DNA from: Dipteris shenzhenensis
Taxonomy: Eukaryota > Polypodiophyta > Polypodiopsida > Gleicheniales
Length of the DNA: 64,000 nt
Assembly: GCA_047967505.1 (NCBI GenBank)
Contig: CM106538.1
Strand: one strand, 5' to 3'
Both the position numbers and the translations under genes were made by a program. Below, in pieces: positions 22,709 to 34,186 of this stretch (positions within the stretch are counted from its first letter, which is position 1; each line of letters starts with the position of its first letter). A model generated the notes under the pieces. It did not search any database. It was not told the origin of the DNA and saw only the letters and a list, made by a program, of their open reading frames with translations.

Positions 22709-24461
22709 CTAGGGTTTCTTTCCCATCACATAGGTACCATCCACATAATCCTTGAAGTTAGGAACACATGTAAGAACAAATGGTACTCGTGAAGATGATG
22801 TACATTTTTTGAATGTCTCCATCAAAATAGGGAAAGTGAATGTTTGTCCCACTCGCAAACTCTCCGAGAACATGCTAAACATTACATCAATGTCCTCATG
22901 GGTGTGCCCTACCATCAAGAAGCCTAATTAAACGGTCTTGAAAATGCCCCTTGCTACAAAAAGAGAAAGGTATACAAACAAGTATCTATTTTTGTTCTCA
23001 GATCCACAATTATCTAGCTGGGGTAGCAAGCTCTCCAGCAACTTTGGATATGGTGGCTCAACAACAACACTTCCATATGCACATTACAACTCACAATGTC
23101 TAGCTCATGGAGAAGAGGCCTGAGAAAATAGATCTCTCTTGTGAATAGGAGCCAACACCACTGCATCTGATCTTTGAGACTTTAAGGGTGGCTTAGAAGG
23201 GAAGTAATCCATATCTATGTGTCTCCATACCAATGGAATAACAGGTTCCACACCTATCTTTGCATCATGAAAGAGATCTCCAACCCCAACTTGGTTGGAC
23301 ACTATTTTAAAGACCAATGCATGAGCTGTGAATAATGTGTCTCTAGATAAATAATGCCCATGGTGTGTCTCTGGATGGATAATGCCCATGGCATAACCTA
23401 TGCCTAGACTCTCAGTGGAGAAACCTAGCTAGAAAGTAGCAAAGTTACCATGGTTGAGCCACATGTTGACTCCCTAGGGGCTGATCCACTCCTCCATCAT
23501 GCAATAGACATGTTCCTTCATTATTATACAATCAAATAGAGAGGGGGTCTATGTTCCTTCCCTATAGAGGAAAAGTTGAACCCCTACAAATGGCAAGTAT
23601 AAGAGCTGACCAATCTAATTAATCCCCCTTTGCAGGGTTGCAAAATCATAACCATCATCTCCAAGGTGAGAGGGTACTCATAGCTTATATCTAGGTAGGT
23701 AGACTTTGGGTCACCATTTGATACAATCTCTAGATTTAGACTTGTGATCATAGCATCTACAATTTCACACAAGCTAGGTCACCTTGTGACAATATGTGCA
23801 CGTTTAGAACTGTAATTGGATTCCAAAGCATTTCTTGAGCATAAAGCATTCAAAAGGCGAACACTGCTTCTTGGAATCTCATTAGTAGGAAGGTCTCTGA
23901 GGTCATGCAGATCCATCCTCTCAAGGTTGTGCAAAAAATACAATTGTCAAGTTGGGGTCAGACGGCCATAAACCATTGAGGGTGAAGTGTTCACAATGAC
24001 TGTGTCCATGCCCATGTGTAATCATTCCAATGAGTGAAACTTGTAATTGCCATCTGGAGTCAATGTCCTTGGACCTCACCCAAAGTCTTGGAATCACCAT
24101 CTTTTTTTGGTCAATTTTATCATGGATTATGCATACATATTTTTGTGGATCCATCTTGGAGTATCCACACCATGCATAGTACGGGTTCAATACAACTTTG
24201 TTGTTGTATCATAAGCATATTTCTCTCCTCTATCAGTGAATTGTGCTCATCTTGAATTTTTGTGGTTGCTAACTGAGCCTTAATCTCGCTGTAGAAGATA
24301 CATTTTGAGAATTCACTTGTCTTAGCAAGGGCTACATTTTTTAAGTCTAATTTCCAAATCTTGCCAAATGTGGATGTGGATAGGCTCTCATAACCATGTT
24401 GATTAAGCGAAGTGTTGAACTCACGCAGGATGTCTATCTTCTTATATACTTTTGGTATCAC
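22709..24461 (-). pseudogene. DUF7869-type element protein relic
   Basis: Pieces on the minus strand lie in the expected order. At 24120-24461 FGKIWKLDLKNVALAKTSEFSKC resembles the segment before a Cys pair. At 23921-24190 YVCIIHDKIDQKKMVIPRL, then LIGMITHGHGHSHC and NGLWPSDPNLT. At 22709-22918 VGHTHEDIDVMFSMFSE, the hallmark GHTHEDID box. This matches, from memory, plant proteins annotated with DUF7869 that occur in many repetitive copies. The parts are separated by stops and non-coding sequence. The biochemical role is unknown. Confidence 0.55.
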
Positions 24462-24469
24462 ACTTGTTG

Positions 24470-26800
24470 TGTCTCTCTAGAACCATCTAGCATGGTTCTA
24501 CTCTTGTGATGCATATGCTCTGTGCTATTATCCACAAAGACTTAGTGTTGAATGAGAGCCCTACCCAGACCTGTGTGATCTCTGCTCCTCCTCACAATCC
24601 CTATATTCCCATGCACATATCATTGCACACCACTCTCAAATTGCTCCCAATATTGATAAAACAATGTCCTTGGTATTCCATGCATCTCATACCATGCTCT
24701 GAAACACACATCCTATCCATTTACCTTGAAGTTGTAGTGTGTCCTCCCAGTGCAATCACAATGCCAAGGCATTGACAACACATCATATATAAAGTTTATT
24801 CAAGACTCCAAGGAGCTGCCCCAAAAATTCTAGTGTGGCCTTACCAACTTGCAGCTTCTCTATGACCCATGACTCACATGATCCTTCAAGCTCTGACAAA
24901 AAATTGAAGCAATTTTGAACTAGCTTGCAAGGGTGTCCCATGTTTGATGTCTGGGCAAAGGGTGGCATAAGTTGAACTCCTTGATGAGTGCTTCTCTTAG
25001 TGTTTTTTAATGCTTATCTCCATCGCCTGTTGAGAGATTTCAATGGAGTCTTTGTCCTTACTTGACTTTACCAAGACAATTTGTTCAAACTCAATCTATG
25101 CTTGAAGTGCATGTACATGGTCATCTTCCGATCCCAACAAACAACTCATGTATGTTATTGTACGAATTTGACTCTCAAAATCACCCTACCTAACCAAGGT
25201 CAAAATCCTAATCCACTTTTTGTAGATGTCATCATCATATGTGACCATGTGAGTGTCCTTGGTAGCAAAGCTAGAGGCCATCGACACGCTTGTGGCTCCT
25301 ACAAAATTTTGAGGAAAATCAAAAGCATCTTAGAAATTATTCTAATCCAAATCATGTAATAGAGAGTAGAATGGCACTAGTGCCATTCTCCCATTACCAT
25401 GTCAAAAATACTACTATCACTTCTTTTACAAAGTCATAAAAATACTTGAAGTAAATAATGCAAAAAAGCAAACTTTATTAGTCACATCCCAACTTTGTCG
25501 ATCTTTATGCCCTTTGACAAGGCCTTGGGCTAGTTTTTTGAATGCAACCCACTGTGCCCTTAAGTGTTGCAAGATGTCAATGTATGGCTGATTTTTCAAA
25601 ACGGTCTATGCCTCCATGTTGGCCAGTGATGATATCTTGCAACTTGCTTCAACTGGCACATTGACCATGATTATTTCACACCTCCATGTTTAGAAACCCT
25701 TTTGTTGATTGAAGGCTTCTCCCTCTTTTTTAGTTATAAACATCTTTGTAGCATATATCGAATGCTGCCCTAACGAGAATCCAATACTTATACTTTTTCA
25801 CTTTTATCTCTTTCTTGCGCATAGGAGTATTTGTGCCTGTATGGTGTCACATAAGATAGGCACACGTTGCTACAAGTCTTGCATTCATTACAAAGATCTT
25901 GACCAATTCACTGACGTAGCTGTGCGTCAGTGTCCTATAGACATATTGCCTTGGTACTATGAAGCAATTCATCACTGGGATCAAAACTTCAAACTCCAGA
26001 CCAAATGGAAATTACTCTGCGTACTCCCATCAAGCATGTCATACTTGTGCCTTAAAGTGCTAGATTTTCTTATACTATATGATTGTTTCTTCAAATAACT
26101 TCTCACCATATCCTCTAACCTGTGTCCCACCACTACCCCATTTCATCACCTCCACTATCTGTTCCATCAAGTCCGATTTCATTACCTCCCTATTTTCCTC
26201 CTAAAGTTGTCTCTCTATCTTTAAATTCTATGTCTAGTTTATCCCTAATGTTTGTTGTTCCATCTAAACTTTTTTCCATCTCACCAGTTGTTTCATCCTC
26301 ACTGGTCCTTGTAGCCTTCTCTTTCACTGTGTTGTGAGACACTTGACAGCTTGATCCCTTGAAACCATCATTTTTCTTAGTTCTTTTAGAATCTTTTCTA
26401 TTCTTTTTATTATCTTTATTTATCCCTTTTGTTACCAAATCAAAAAATTATAATATCTGTTGGTTAGTATTTTTACACCAAGCTACAACTTTGATACTTT
26501 GTGATTTACATGGTTCAACCATTCAGATGGGCAAATAATGGCCCAAAGATGTAAAAAAGGCACTCTAAAGTGTTTTCTTGGCTTGGATTTGTGTGCCCAA
26601 TTCTAAATGCAAATTTAAAGCCTTAGATGGCAAGTTTGGGAGAAAGAGATGATGATAAAAGTTGTAGGGAATCAAAAGACTATTAAAAGTTATACTATGA
26701 ATTATTTTCATATCTTGCACCATTTAGAAGATATGGGCCTCCAAACCGGGCTGTTTTTTCCCAGTGTTTTAAAAAAAAAGAGAGAACTTGCTAGATCAAA
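24470..26800. other. Spacer with weak open frames
   Basis: Mostly AT-rich. Short open frames at 24783-24968 (minus), 25709-26098 (plus) and a lysine-rich one at 26190-26438 (minus) show no domain I recognise. They may be decayed parts of the neighbouring DUF7869-type element. A perfect 20-bp palindrome sits at 25369-25388. Confidence 0.4.
25369..25388. repeat. Perfect 20-bp palindrome
   Basis: GAATGGCACTAGTGCCATTC is its own reverse complement. The same core (GAATGGCACTxGTGCC) is the unit of the tandem array at 29.4-29.9 kb. Confidence 0.85.
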
Positions 26801-26837
26801 TCAATTGCACCTGCATGTAGGCATGGGGACCATTATT

Positions 26838-27780
26838 TAGGGCATGAAGAGACATTCCCCCCAAAAAAATTTGAAAAAAAATGGCCAAATGGCCCCCAAT
26901 GTGATCTGGCCAAAAGTCGCGCCTGCTCACACTTGGGGCCATCTGGCCATTTTTTTTCAAATTTTTTTTGGGGGGAATGTCTCTCCATGTCCCAAATACT
27001 GTCATCTGGCCATTTTTTTTCAATTGTTTTTAGGGGAATGTCTCTCCATGCCCCAAATACTATTCCCAACAGTATTTGGGGCATGGAGAGACATTCCCCC
27101 AAAAAAATTTTGAAAAAAAATGGCCAGATGGCCCTAGGTGTGAGCAGGTGTGACTTTTGGCTAGACAGGGATCTTTTGGCCAGAAGAGATCCCTGTCTGG
27201 CCAAAAGTCGCGCCTGCTCACACCTGGGGCCATTTGGTCTTTTTTTTTAAAAAAGGGGAATGTCTCTCCATGCCCCAAATACTATTGGGGACTAGTATTT
27301 GAAGCATGGAGAGACATTCCCCCAAAAAAATTTTGAAAAAAAATGGCCAAATGGCCCTAGGTGTGAGCAGGCGTGACTTTCGGCCAGACAGCCTGCTCAC
27401 ACCTATAGCCATCTGGCCATTTTTTTTCAAATCCCAAATAATTTGAAAAAAAATGGCCAAATGGCCCTAGGTGTGAGCAGGCGTGACTTTTGGCCACACA
27501 GGGTCCCTGTCTGGCCAAAAGTCACGCCTGCTCACACCTACAGCCGTCTGGCCATTTTTTTTCAAATCCCAAATAATGTTGAGGAACAGTGTTTGGGGCA
27601 TGGAGAGACATTCCCCCAAAAAAATTTGGAAAAAAATGGCCAGATGGCCCCAGGTGTGAGCAGGCGCGACTTTTGGCCTCCCCGTCTGGCCAAAAGTCGC
27701 GCCTGCTCACACCTGGGGCCATCTGGCCATTTTTTTCCAAATTTTTTTTGGGGGAATGTCTCTCCATGCCCCAAATATTG
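26838..27780. mobile_element. Cluster of foldback hairpin elements
   Basis: At least four near-complete inverted-repeat units and one or more half units lie side by side. The arm reads GGCATGGAGAGACATTCCCC, an A-rich run, ATGGCCAGATGGCC, GTGTGAGCAGGCG, CGACTTTTGGCC, and then returns as its reverse complement. Approximate units are 26838-26999, a half arm at 27000-27060, 27070-27288, 27292-27437 (centre deleted), 27440-27575 (outer arm ends lost) and 27590-27780. The open frames here are by-products of the repeat. No coding capacity was seen. Confidence 0.85.
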
Positions 27781-28900
27781 GTTCCTAACAAATCAAGGAT
27801 GCCTAATAGTTTTTTTTGGAGGGGGAGGGGGGGTCAAGATTGCCTAATATTTTTCCAAATCATCTTTTTTCTCTTTTATTTATTGGGAACCACTATTTGG
27901 GGCTCAATCTTGTTGAAGCCTAGTTCAAGTGGTTGCCTTTCTTTGTTTACACAATACTTGTTCTTCTTGGCTCAACTGATTTTTTGTATAGATGTGTGGC
28001 TAATGGGGTGTACTGGTGTTCATTATAGAGAAACTTGCTAATCACCAAGAAGGGGTTGATTAGGGGCAAGAAGTAACCTCATAAGACACAACAAAGTCCT
28101 CTTGGCCAAGCACACATTTGCACCAAACTTACATTGTTTGATCCAATTGCACACCCACATGCACATTGAGGCCAAGAGGCCTTTTTGAAATTGAGTTTTG
28201 GGTAAACTTTAACAAGCAGCAAGAACAAGACAACAATAATAAAACAACATAGATTATGATTTTACTTTATTTCATGAGAATGATAACATTTATTCATTTT
28301 AGAATGAAATAATATCGTTTACCATAGAAAGGGCAAGATAAGCAACATCCATTGGGGAGCCAAAATATATTGTCTACAAAAGGACACACTATAATATAAT
28401 AGGTGTCCTCTAAAGGAAAAGAACACATACAAGACAGATAAATGTTGATGGGTATAGTGGTAAATGCTAAAGAATGACCACTTCCATCATGTTAAAGAAG
28501 ATTCTTACCTCTACCTTTGATTGCCTCAATGTTCTATCCATCCATGCTCAAGTTCCTTGAAATCCAATCGAGATTACTTCCACATATTTGAAAAGATTTG
28601 AATAATGTTTATCCAATAAGCTATAGGGAGAAGGTGGTTCATAATTCCTAGACGTAGCCCTCATGCACCATGTAGCTTACACCCTTTGATTGATTGCTTG
28701 CTCCACCGCAACCTGCCAAGAAGACGTTTTGTCACATGCGCTTGTAACTCAGGGAACACTTCTACTTCTTGTTGGTAACATTGAAATGGAACAATGAGAG
28801 ATGTGAGAAAATAGATTTGAGTTACTGAGTGAAAGTAATTAAAAAAAAAAGATTACAAAATAGCTTTGTTGTTACACTATCAACTACCAAGCCCCACATT
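27781..28900. other. AT-rich spacer, no gene seen
   Basis: No domain-bearing frame or clear repeat was found. A fragment resembling the outer arm of the hairpin cluster (CACTATTTGGGGC) recurs near 27891. Confidence 0.4.
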
Positions 28901-28924
28901 GTAGGAGAATCTTGCAATGGAGCC

Positions 28925-29065
28925 ATGAGAGGGTTAGAAAAGCGTATGGTGAGAAGAAAAAGGATTCAAGGGTTAGAAAGTGATTTAGTGAGAAAAAGAA
29001 GGATTAAGGCATTCGAAAGTGACTATTGTGAGTAGAAGAAGGATTCAAGGGTTAGAAAGGGATTT
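28925..29065 (+). repeat. Short tandem repeat, period about 50 bp
   Basis: GGATTCAAGGGTTAGAAAG and variants occur three times with a GTGAGAAGAAAAA-type spacer between them. Confidence 0.65.
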
Positions 29066-29403
29066 GGGTGCATATGCATGGTTTGGGGGAAGTTTTGGAA
29101 GGGTTTCAGGTCATTTTTGGCACTTCTGAAAATTTTCAAATTTTTGGGGGGCGTAGTACCCATGAGACACTTTTTAGGAGCGGGGACCACCTTGGGGTAT
29201 AAAGAGGGTGGAGTTCTTGCACATGGTGGGGATCCTCCAAGTGGGAGAGGGAGGTGCACTTTTTGGGACCACCAAATCCTAGGGATGTGTACTTTTTTAG
29301 ACTCATATGGGGGTGATGGGAGCCTTTATAGACCTTATTAGTTCTTAATCCATTTTGCTAATCCACTCCTTATGAGGCCCTTTTTGAGTCCAAAATTCCC
29401 CTA

Positions 29404-29900
29404 ATGATTATCCATAATCCTAGATGTACAATGGCACTTAATTGCACTGGTGCAATTATCCATAATCCTAGATGTACAATGGCACTTGTTCCATTCTCCA
29501 TGTGGGTTTAGAAGAATGGCACCAATGCCATTCTTCATAAACCATATGAAGATTTGCTCCATTGCTGGTTTATGGAGAATGGAACTGGTGCTAATCTCCA
29601 TTTGTGCTAGCAATTTCAGACACCCATGGAGATTGGTAATACTGCCATTTTCTACCCGCCCACATGGATATTGGTGTGAGATTATAGAGAATGTCAGTGG
29701 AGAATGGGACAATTGCCCTGCAATTGCCATTGTGTAGGTATGGTTTGTGGAGAATGGCACTGGTGCCAATCTTTGTGTGGGTTGTTGAGAATGGCATCAG
29801 ATCCAATCTCCATGTGGAGTTGTAGAGAATGGCACTAGTTCCATTCTCCAAATTGGTTTATGGAGAATGGCACTGGTGCCAATCTCTATGTGAAAGTAGA
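29404..29900 (+). repeat. Tandem array, about 38-bp palindrome-containing units
   Basis: The right part is regular: AGAATGGCAC starts at 29751, 29788, 29826 and 29864 (spacing 37-38). Each unit contains GGCACTGGTGCC or a variant followed by AATCTCCATGTGG. The left part (29404-29740) holds diverged units, some inverted. Two open frames lie on it in opposite strands, as expected for a palindromic repeat. Confidence 0.8.
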
Positions 29901-30132
29901 GAAAGTGAAGTTTATCAAATTGACAAAGGTTCAAGAGGGGTCCAATCTACAGATACAAAGGTTTAGGGTTCCTTCATAGATACTCATGCATTTGTGTCAA
30001 CACACTCCATAAAAAAATCAAGCATCATCATGATTTATGATCCACATTTATCCATTCTCCATAGGACATTAATGGAGCATACTAATAAAACGTGGATTTT
30101 AAGGGTACCCACTCATGCATTCCTATGAACAA

Positions 30133-30133
<1 letters not shown>

Positions 30134-30190
<57 letters not shown>
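30134..30190 (+). repeat. (TG)n microsatellite
   Basis: About 57 bases of uninterrupted TG repeat. Confidence 0.95.
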
Positions 30191-30194
<4 letters not shown>

Positions 30195-30577
30195 ATATAT
30201 GTGTGTAGGTGCACATGTGTACCAATAAAATTTGACAGACTTCCTAGTGATAAGAATTCATGTGTAGGTAAATAATATTTATTTATTTATTTATTTATAT
30301 ACATATTATGTTTTGAAATTACATATGAAATTCAAATCCAAAGTTCATATTTCAAATTCAAATTTTGAATTTGAATTTTGAAACTAGAGTTGGAGTTGTG
30401 AGATTCAAATTTGAAACTTGAATTTTGAAACCATAATTCAAAAAAAGGGAGGGAAAGAGAGAGACAGAGACCTCCTCTACCTAATCATTGCAAAGACTCC
30501 CCCTCCCCCTCCCCCTCCGGCTTGCAAAGTCATTGATGCAAAAGGCATATAGTGAGGGGAAAGGAATATAGACATAT

Positions 30578-30630
30578 GAGAGAGAGAGAGAGAGAGGGGG
30601 GGAGGGAGGGAGGGAGGGAGGGAGGGAGGG
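30578..30630 (+). repeat. (GA)n / (GGGA)n microsatellite
   Basis: A GA run followed by a GGGA run, purine only. Confidence 0.95.
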
Positions 30631-30660
30631 ATCGGGGGGGATTCACCTCACACAATTTTA

Positions 30661-30859
30661 GTATACCACGTGCATTCAAAAGGAGGGGTATTTAATTTCA
30701 ATTTTTGAAAAAATTTAACAGAATTACAATAAGAGGAGGGGTTTTTTTATTCAATTTTAGGAAAAAATCACTTAGTTCATAAGTAAATAGGGGTGTTTTT
30801 ATTGTGGGGAAAATTTTACTTGAGGGATTTTTTAAATACCCCTTGAATGCACATGATAC
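30661..30859. mobile_element. 199-bp TIR element (MITE)
   Basis: The left end GTATACCACGTGCATTCAA and the reverse complement of the right end GTATCATGTGCATTCAA agree at most positions, and both continue into GGGGTATTTAA. TA lies immediately outside the left end and one base outside the right end, which would fit a Stowaway-like (Tc1/mariner) element, though this dinucleotide is weak evidence. The interior is non-coding. Purine-rich microsatellites lie on both sides. Confidence 0.65.
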
Positions 30860-30887
30860 ATAAGGTTTCTTAGTAGTGCACCCCTTG

Positions 30888-31074
30888 AGAGGGAGGGAGG
30901 GAGGGAGGGAGGGAGCATGCTTTCGGAGATAGAGAGAGAGAGAAGGGGGGGAGGGAGGGAGGGAGAGAGAGAGAGAGATAGAGAGAGAGAGACAGAGAGA
31001 CATAGAGACAGAGATGTGAACGGTATATATATATATATATAGATAGATAGATAGATAGATCGATCGATAGATCT

Positions 31075-31108
<34 letters not shown>

Positions 31109-31174
31109 GCATATAGAGATATGAGAGTGAGAGAGAGAGAAAGAGTGAGAGAGAGAGAGAGAGGGAGAGAGGGG

Positions 31175-31222
<48 letters not shown>
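30888..31222 (+). repeat. Compound GGGA / GA / TA / GATA microsatellite
   Basis: Runs of GGGA, GA, TATA (31025-31040), GATA (31041-31080) and GA again. The serine- and leucine-rich frames on the minus strand are translations of this repeat and are not genes. Confidence 0.95.
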
Positions 31223-31223
<1 letters not shown>

Positions 31224-31639
31224 CTGTGGAGCACCTTGAAGGCAGAGGCGATGGTAGTTACGTAGCCCCAAATTCACGTAGCCCCAAATTTTGATAGCAG
31301 ACGATTGCAACAGACCTCAAGGCTCGTACATGATAGAGATGGGAGAGTCATAGAGACACAGATTCACCATATCCACAACACTCGGCATATAGTGAATCTT
31401 TCCACTTCCAAAAAGATCAAACAACATCCGCCCAAAATCTTGCTCATATGATTAATATATGTCTAACAATCATATCAGGTTTATATTGCGAATTATCAAC
31501 TATGTCTCCCTTTCTAATGGCCTTCTCTTTTTCATCCATGAGATCCTTTTCTATCTCTTGTCGTTGCAACAAAACCTAGTTTCGTATGTGTTACATATGC
31601 CACTATACCACTCAAAGCAATGATATTCCATTATTTTCA

Positions 31640-32530
31640 TTCAAAACAAAAAGAATATGAGTAGGACACATCAGGAATAAAATCCATGCCAACATGTGTC
31701 GAGTGAGTGGATATGAAGGTTATCCACCATGCCTTTTTTAGGTCCACGTCTCTGGCAATTCTAATCGTCTCATTATCCTAAGTCAGTCCTAGTACCTTGT
31801 TGCAGTGTTCCAATATCTCTGTCAAGTAGCTTCCTTGCTTTTGGGCTGGCTGCTCTAGCAGATTTTTTAGATTATCTCTGCTCTTCCCATAACCTTCTTA
31901 GATCTGTGCATAGGCTCTACATCTTAGGAGTAGTTGCTACTTGTTTTCTACCTCCCTTGTGGGGAAGATTTTGTAGGTTCTTTCCTATTTGGGGATCCTG
32001 GGTATTGCCCATCAACCCCTCTCACCTCGAGATCATGTGAACTAGTTCTGATTTTGCAGATTAGATGCCTTTTAAATGTTGATATGTCTTCCTCAAGGTA
32101 TTTTTGCATTCCAGCTTCCCATTGAATTAATTTCCTGTTTATAGAGCTGCATTTTTGTCCTCAGGTTTTGCCATAGTTTCTGTAGCACTTTTAGCGTCAC
32201 AATCTCCCTTATTTCACATGCATCTTCTAGTATATCAGCGACTGTTATACCCCGTTATTCCATCCATTTTATGCCCTCTCTGTGCCAACCTATGATTTGC
32301 ATAGCTTCCATCTCCTTGTGTGGTATCCTATTGGCGTCCATCTTCTTAAGTTTGTTGAGGTAAGCCATGAATTGACGTAATGCTTTCCCTTCTAGAGGCA
32401 TGATACCTATTTCAGCCATTAGGATGGGATAGAGTGTTTGTGCCTTAACCCCTAACTCCCCTATCAGGAAACGTTTATGTAAAGTTTCTATTCTCCCAAG
32501 CTGGCCATCTGTAAAGGTTTACTATCTGCA
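31640..32530 (-). pseudogene. Non-LTR reverse transcriptase C-terminal relic (not L1-like)
   Basis: The minus strand reads LHKRFLIGELGVKAQTLYP, then ILMAEIGIMPLEGKAL and RQFMAYLNKLKKM near 32520-32350. This is the arrangement found after the thumb in many non-LTR elements (RR.L..LG....P...ELG..PL....L). About 200 further codons continue with three or more stops through IVTLKVLQKLW and HCNKVLGLT. The reverse transcriptase core is not visible. It belongs to a different group from the LINE at 8-14 kb. Confidence 0.5.
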
Positions 32531-32582
32531 CAAGCATGGTATATAGAAACTTTCTCATTTTCCAATTCCATAGGTGTGCCTT

Positions 32583-32960
32583 CTTAGACAACCTTGAATT
32601 CTGGGCGATGACAGGTCGTCAAGCTAGAGACTTCGCTAAGGAGGTGATGCTCAGAATGATAGATTGTGTCTCATTATTATGCCAAAAATTAGTGCAGTTG
32701 TCTCTCTAAGACAACCTATGATTTGCATGGGCAAAGCTACAGCAAAAGGTTACGTGATCACAGGCCAGAGATTTTGCTACAGCGACAATGTTCAGAATGA
32801 TAGATTGGATCTCATTATTACACTAAGAACCAGTGCAATGGTCTCTCTAAGACAACCTTGAATTTTAATGATCTACATGGGTGCGGTGCCCAGTGATAGT
32901 CTGCAAAGCTACGGCAAAAGGCTCTGCGGTGTTTAGAATAAATAGATTGCGTCTCATTAT
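32583..32960 (+). repeat. Imperfect triplicate, about 130-bp units
   Basis: The blocks TCTCTAAGACAACC, GCAAAGCTACxGCAAAAGG and ATAGATTGxxTCTCATTATTA each occur two or three times in the same order. No function was seen. Confidence 0.65.
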
Positions 32961-33499
32961 TATGCCAGTGCGCCATCATGACGCTGGAAAAATTTTTGAC
33001 GTGAGTGCGGATCCATGCAAAATTCAAAATTTCACCCTAGATTGCATCGCTTCGTGGCCCCGAAAATAGTTTCATGATCAGCTATACCCAAGCAAACATT
33101 GACCCATGTGATCAAACTTGTTGTCCTCAATGGTCTCTCTTGTAATCTAGGATGCTGAAATTGATGGATTTTGCTCCAAAAGTAATTATACTATTTCGTT
33201 CTAATAATTCCACATGAAAGTGAGTTGGCATCTCAGTAAAAGATTCAAAGTCACTTTGTTTCTTTTCCTTCCCTTCTTATCCTTCACATATTCTTTAGCT
33301 AGAATGCTTCTTTCAAATTCAGATCATGCAAATCATCACCTCCAGATAGAGCTTTTGAAATGTTTGGCTACCAGTACGACCAAGGCGGTCAATCTAGCAG
33401 TTTGAGGGAATTTTTGTGGTAGAGGAAATCATCGTGGTGGACATTCTAGTCACAGTCATTTTGCAAATGAACATGGGAATATGTATCTTGCAAATGAGG

Positions 33500-34186
33500 A
33501 AATGCAGCAAACTGATACAGTGTACCTAGACACTTATTGCAATCCAAAAGAGGATTTCAGCTACCAAGTCGACCAAGCAAAACAAGATCCTTAGTACATC
33601 GACAGCAGTGCATCATCTCACATGACAAATCATCAGGAATGGCTCACAGAGATGAAACCATTAGAAGGTCAAAAGAATGTCATCTACACAGTAGATATAC
33701 ACTGAATCCAGTTCAAGGGACAGGCATTATCCCTATGAACAATTTCATTGGTACGAAAGTATTGGTGAAAGATGTACTCTATGTTTGAAAGCTCAACAAG
33801 AACCTCTTGTCAGTAGGTCAAATGATGGAACACAACTACCGAGTCATCTTTGACGGAGATGAATGCACTAGCAGAGACAAAAATCTAGAAGATTTCAACT
33901 AGTAGGAAAAGGTGTCAAGGAAGGATGCTTGTACAGAATGCTAGCTTCAGTACCAAATCATCATGCCATGTCAGCTCAACCGCAATAGATGCCACTATCC
34001 ACAAAATGGCACAAGAGATATAGTCATGTTAATTTCAAGAGCTTGCTAGATCTCAGGAATCAGAATATGGCAATCAGGATTCCAAAGCTACAGTTTCTTG
34101 GAAAAGTTTGTGAAGCATGCTGCTTCAACAAACAAAAGTGAACCAACTTTGGCAGAAGCATCTCTCGAGCAAGAGGTATTCTTGAT
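33500..34186 (+). pseudogene. Copia A protease and GAG-pre-integrase region
   Basis: YIDSSASSHMT at about 33595 is the aspartic protease site with DSS in place of the usual DSG. IIPMNNFIGTKVLVKDVLYV follows, then, frameshifted, NKNLLSVGQMM and a WHKRYSHVNFKSLLDL segment of the GAG-pre-integrase domain with a CEACCFNKQ zinc pair. Confidence 0.75.

Noticed and set aside
26833-27850. Many overlapping open frames with GMERHSP and WPFFF-type words on both strands
   Set aside because: They are readings of the inverted-repeat arms; the same words recur in both orientations, so they are not proteins.
29401-29851. Open frames of 86-122 codons in opposite strands
   Set aside because: Both are readings of the palindromic 38-bp array.
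29404-29900. CRISPR-like array
   Set aside because: The repeats are contiguous and lack unique spacers, and the genome is a plant.
30870-31310. A 146-codon Ser/Leu-rich minus-strand open frame
   Set aside because: It is a translation of GA and GATA microsatellites and has no non-repeat sequence.
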